From a bacterium (GTDB taxonomy: Bacteria > Planctomycetota > Planctomycetia > Pirellulales > UBA1268): DNA of 47,472 bases. The stretch covers positions 1 to 47,472 of the forward strand of contig JAPOJV010000008.1 of NCBI GenBank assembly GCA_029978085.1. The letters are read 5' to 3'. The translations under genes and the position numbers were made by a program. Of this stretch, positions 44,971 to 47,472 are shown in pieces. The notes beneath the pieces were generated by a model. The model was given only the letters and a program-made list of their open reading frames with translations, was not told where the DNA came from and did no database searches. Positions within the stretch are counted from its first letter, which is position 1. Each line of letters starts with the position of its first letter.

Positions 44971-45510
44971 ATGCACTCTTCTGCCCATGACGCCCCCATG
45001 ATTGGCTCCGATCTCGGCCTTTCGGCCCCCAACGTGGTCGTCGTCGACCCCCGATTCGATGCCTACAGGCAACTCGCCGCCAGCGCCCGGCTGGGGCGGA
45101 TCGGCCTCCACTTTCGCTCGAGCGGCGCCGACGCGATCAAACTCGCCCGGCGGCTGCGAGTCGATGCCTGGCTAATCGCGCCGGACCTCGACGACATGTC
45201 GGGCCATGACCTGGTGCAACTGCTCAAAGAACGGCACGCCGGCGAGGACTTCGCCAAGGTGGCGATCGTCGCGGCTTCGGGCACGACGGGCCGCCAGAAG
45301 GCGATCGCCGAGCGGGAGGCGATCGAATGCGGCGCCGACTCGCTGGTCTCGCACCCGATCACCCTCCGCGATCTGGAGCGGCTCCTCGATCTGCCCGTCG
45401 AGGAGCGGTCGAGGGTGTTCGCCGACACGGGTGCCTCTCGGGCATTCATCACGCTTCCGGTCGGCGTCGGGGCAGCGGTCGTCGCGATCGCCGTCCTCAT
45501 GCTCGGCTGA
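44971..45510 (+). CDS. Receiver-like protein with C-terminal membrane tail (pseudo-receiver 2)
   Basis: A 179-residue protein, paralogue of 43853-44350: VVVVDPRFDAYRQLA, IGLHFRSSGADAIKLARRLR, VDAWLIAPDLDDMSGHDLVQ, KVAIVAASGT, SHPITLRDLERLL. The phospho-acceptor position is A70, the second acidic-pocket Asp is P27 and the conserved Lys is H128. Residues 158-179 (AFITLPVGVGAAVVAIAVLM to the end) form a membrane helix, so it is tail-anchored with the receiver fold in the cytoplasm. AAGGA precedes ATG 44971. Confidence 0.78.
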   Translation: MHSSAHDAPMIGSDLGLSAPNVVVVDPRFDAYRQLAASARLGRIGLHFRSSGADAIKLARRLRVDAWLIAPDLDDMSGHDLVQLLKERHAGEDFAKVAIVAASGTTGRQKAIAEREAIECGADSLVSHPITLRDLERLLDLPVEERSRVFADTGASRAFITLPVGVGAAVVAIAVLMLG

Positions 45511-45546
45511 TTCGATCACCATGTGTTTTCATCAGGAGCTTTGCGC

Positions 45547-46023
45547 ATGAACTCTTCGAACCGCGCTCACGTCGGGTTGCGACGTCGTTCGCCAGCCAAC
45601 AGGTCTCGCTCGGTGCAGCCTTTCATGTCGCTCGCGTGCGGCGGATGGCTGCTGGCGGTATCAGCCGGTCTGCCCGCTCTCGCGGAGGGGCTTGGGGGGA
45701 TCTCGGAACTGGGCCCGACGCCGACGGGCCTGGCTGCGACGGCCTTCCTCAATCCCCTGCCCGCACAGCCTCTGGCTGGGTTGCCCTCCCGCGATACCGC
45801 AGCCGCGACCGTGAAGCCACCGGTGTCGTGGCGACCGCGGTCGCCAGCGGAGCGGCTGCTGCCCGAACCAGGCAACATCGATCCGTTTCCCCACACGCGC
45901 CGCGCGGTGCCCCTGCTGGTGCCGGACGTCATCGAGGTCACCTCGCAGAGGCCGTTGCCGGCACGCGCGATGCGTGGCCCATCGGTCGGCGTGCCATGGC
46001 GGATTCCGGGCTCCACCCCGTGA
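45547..46023 (+). CDS. Proline-rich exported protein, 158 aa
   Basis: A basic N-terminus (about 26 residues) and hydrophobic core (MSLACGGWLLAVSAGLPALA) with an ALA cleavage site at residue 47. The mature part is rich in Pro, Ala, Leu and Arg (LPAQPLAGLPSRD, WRPRSPAERLLPEPG). AGGAG lies nine bases before ATG 45547. The stop overlaps the next start (GTGA). No family recognised. Confidence 0.68.
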   Translation: MNSSNRAHVGLRRRSPANRSRSVQPFMSLACGGWLLAVSAGLPALAEGLGGISELGPTPTGLAATAFLNPLPAQPLAGLPSRDTAAATVKPPVSWRPRSPAERLLPEPGNIDPFPHTRRAVPLLVPDVIEVTSQRPLPARAMRGPSVGVPWRIPGSTP

Positions 46024-46307
46024 TCGCAGGGGCTCGCCATCGATTCCTTCGAGGCGTCCGCGCAGCCGCCGTTGCTGCTGTGGTGGCTGCATGCGGCGTG
46101 ATCGTCGCCCCGCGGTCGGCACTCGCCCAGAACGACTGGCAGTTTCCCGATCCGTATTTCGGTGTGCCCCAGCCCGCGAACCCGGCCGCGCCATCGATTC
46201 AGCGGCGTTACCGCACCGAGATCGGGCCGCCGGCCGTGCGTCGCCCGGCAGAGCAGCCGCGGCATCCGCAGCGCTGGCGGCGGCATCGCCCGCCGCGCGA
46301 CCGCTGA
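46020..46307 (+). CDS. Small basic exported protein, 95 aa
   Basis: GTG start overlaps the preceding stop by four bases. Signal peptide (FLRGVRAAAVAAVVAACGVI, cleavage after SALA near residue 36), then a 59-residue mature part with QNDWQFPDPYFGVPQPANPA and an Arg/Pro/His-rich end. An upstream ATG at 45996 in the same frame is possible. No family recognised. Confidence 0.6.
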   Translation: MIAGARHRFLRGVRAAAVAAVVAACGVIVAPRSALAQNDWQFPDPYFGVPQPANPAAPSIQRRYRTEIGPPAVRRPAEQPRHPQRWRRHRPPRDR

Positions 46308-46331
46308 TTCGTGTGCCATCGGGGGAGCGTG

Positions 46332-47472
46332 ATGCGACATGCCGCAGCCACAGCCCCGAGCCGCTGGCGACGAGTGATCGTCGCGGTGCTGCTCACTGCA
46401 GCCTGGCTCGCCCCCGCGACGTGCCAGGCGATCGTCGGCAGCGATTCGTCTGCCACCACGTTCACCGGCACCTACGTCAACGACGTGATCGGTGCAGGCA
46501 CCTTCTACAACCTGGGATTCGGTGGCAGTAGCGCGATCGTGGCCAACATCGAGGCTGGCACGATCTGGAACGGCCACGAGACACTGACGGGGCGTGTCTC
46601 GCAGTTCATTGCTGATCCGGCAATCGTGGCCACGGGAACCACGCAGCTTGGCCAGTTCGACTGGCACGCCACGATGGTGGGCCAGGCGCTCGGTGGCACC
46701 GGCCTCTACACCTATCAGGACGGCATCGCGCCGACGGCGCAGCTCTGGTCGGGGGCGATCGCGACGCAGTGGCAGGGGAGTGGATTTACCGGCAGCTTCG
46801 CCGCCACCGACGCGAGCTTTTTTTACCCCTACGTGACCGCGATGCGAACGGGCATCGTATCGGGCTCGTCCACACTCAGGGCCAAGGTGGTGAATAGCAG
46901 CTGGGGGTACACCGACTCCGCGGGCGAGACTGACCGGACGATCGCAATCGATGCGCTGACACGCGAGAACAACGTCGTGACCGTGATCGCCGCCGGCAAC
47001 GCAGGGCCGGCCAGCAACACGGTGGGCGGCCCCGCCTCGGGCTACAACGGCATCGCCGTGGCCGCCACGACCGGAGCAATGACGGCCGCTCCGTTTTCGA
47101 CCGTGGCCGAATTTTCCAGCCGCGGCCCAGGCGACTTTTACAACCCGGTGTCGGGGACGACCGTGCTGAACGTCCGGCCCACGGTCGACATCGCCGCCCC
47201 CGGTGATGAACTCACGCTGGCCCTCTACGGCGGCACGACCGGCGGCAACAAGACGGGCGTGAACCCCTGGCCCAGTCCGGCGTACTACGCGGGACTGATG
47301 AACGGCACGAGCTTCGCCGCTCCGATCGTCGCCGGCGGGGCCGCCCCCATGATCGTGTGCGCACACCACGCCCACCCCTTGCCCTGCCGGGGTAACCGGG
47401 CGGCAACGCCCGAAGGCGGCTACCTCCGCACCGCCCGTCGCCGTGCTCGGCGGGTCTTCTTGATGTCGGCGC
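46332..47472 (+). CDS. Subtilisin-like S8 serine peptidase, interrupted or cut by the window end
   Basis: Signal peptide (VIVAVLLTAAWLAPATCQA) then an S8 domain. H112 (DWHATMVGQALGG), the oxyanion N223 (IAAGNAGP) and S327 (NGTSFAAPIVAGG) are in place; the catalytic Asp position carries E74 (ANIEAG). The family resemblance ends at residue 341 (position 47354); the frame stays open to the window end but the translation becomes Arg/His-rich and unlike a protease. So the readable enzyme is 46332-47354. It lies directly downstream of three small exported proteins. GGGGGAG precedes the ATG closely. Confidence 0.78.
   Translation, partial: MRHAAATAPSRWRRVIVAVLLTAAWLAPATCQAIVGSDSSATTFTGTYVNDVIGAGTFYNLGFGGSSAIVANIEAGTIWNGHETLTGRVSQFIADPAIVATGTTQLGQFDWHATMVGQALGGTGLYTYQDGIAPTAQLWSGAIATQWQGSGFTGSFAATDASFFYPYVTAMRTGIVSGSSTLRAKVVNSSWGYTDSAGETDRTIAIDALTRENNVVTVIAAGNAGPASNTVGGPASGYNGIAVAATTGAMTAAPFSTVAEFSSRGPGDFYNPVSGTTVLNVRPTVDIAAPGDELTLALYGGTTGGNKTGVNPWPSPAYYAGLMNGTSFAAPIVAGGAAPMIVCAHHAHPLPCRGNRAATPEGGYLRTARRRARRVFLMSA
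47355..47472. other. Structured GTGTG-starting sequence interrupting the subtilase (possible group II intron 5' end)
   Basis: Beginning at GTGTGCGCACACC, the sequence no longer encodes subtilase. It contains a 6-base stem closed by a GNRA tetraloop (CGGGCG-GCAA-CGCCCG, 47397-47412) and other short GC stems. Group II introns start with GUGYG and are rich in such hairpins. Only 118 bases are available, so an insertion sequence or another structured element is also possible. Confidence 0.4.

Overview
The window looks like a chromosomal segment of a high-GC planctomycete, most likely a Pirellulales-type bacterium. I infer this from lineage-typical families: a DUF1501 / DUF1549-DUF1553 pair, a TIGR03009-type secreted protein, a Minf_1886-type protein, a PEP-CTERM protein, and an EF-G resembling the spirochaete/planctomycete/mitochondrial 'spd' group. 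No species can be named from sequence alone.

Layout. (1) 1-3.0 kb: a PEP-CTERM gene and a MEKHLA (PAS-like) gene form a tight minus-strand pair behind a near-consensus sigma-54 promoter. A sigma-54 activator lacking any sensor domain is encoded divergently, and a perfect 18-bp inverted repeat lies between them. Paired palindromic repeats flank the unit on both sides. (2) 3.0-14.1 kb, all minus: small membrane proteins, Minf_1886, TIGR03009, NAD synthetase, arginine decarboxylase, a MATE exporter and the DUF1501/DUF1549 pair. A 155-bp repeat with terminal inverted repeats lies between nadE and speA. (3) 14.2-30.8 kb, minus: the S10-spc-alpha ribosomal block from rpsJ to rplQ, including secY, adk, map and rpoA. 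rpmD and infA are absent. The block splits at a hairpin and an internal promoter between map and rpmJ. (4) 31-39.7 kb, minus: an spdEFG2-like elongation factor, a second copy of the 155-bp repeat, and a run of argS, rsfS, coaX, obgE, rpmA and a large exported protein. (5) 39.9-43.1 kb: an orphan parA, an anchored protein, a small conserved ORF and aroB. (6) 43.1-47.5 kb, plus: the least explained part. A candidate sigma-54 promoter with upstream tandem palindromes precedes two tiny membrane peptides, two paralogous receiver-like proteins that lack the phospho-acceptor aspartate (one with a C-terminal membrane tail), three small exported proteins and a subtilase. The subtilase reading stops resembling its family just after the catalytic serine, where a GTGTG-starting, strongly structured sequence begins.

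How the genes work together. Most of the window is housekeeping: translation, secretion, cofactor and aromatic biosynthesis. The two ends carry apparent sigma-54-controlled surface or exported modules, and these are the best candidates for undescribed biology. In the first, a standalone PAS-like protein could supply the input missing from the activator. In the second, degenerate receivers and a protease co-occur with small exported proteins that could be its substrates. Both functional readings are inference; the promoters, palindromes, gene order and residue substitutions are read directly from the sequence.
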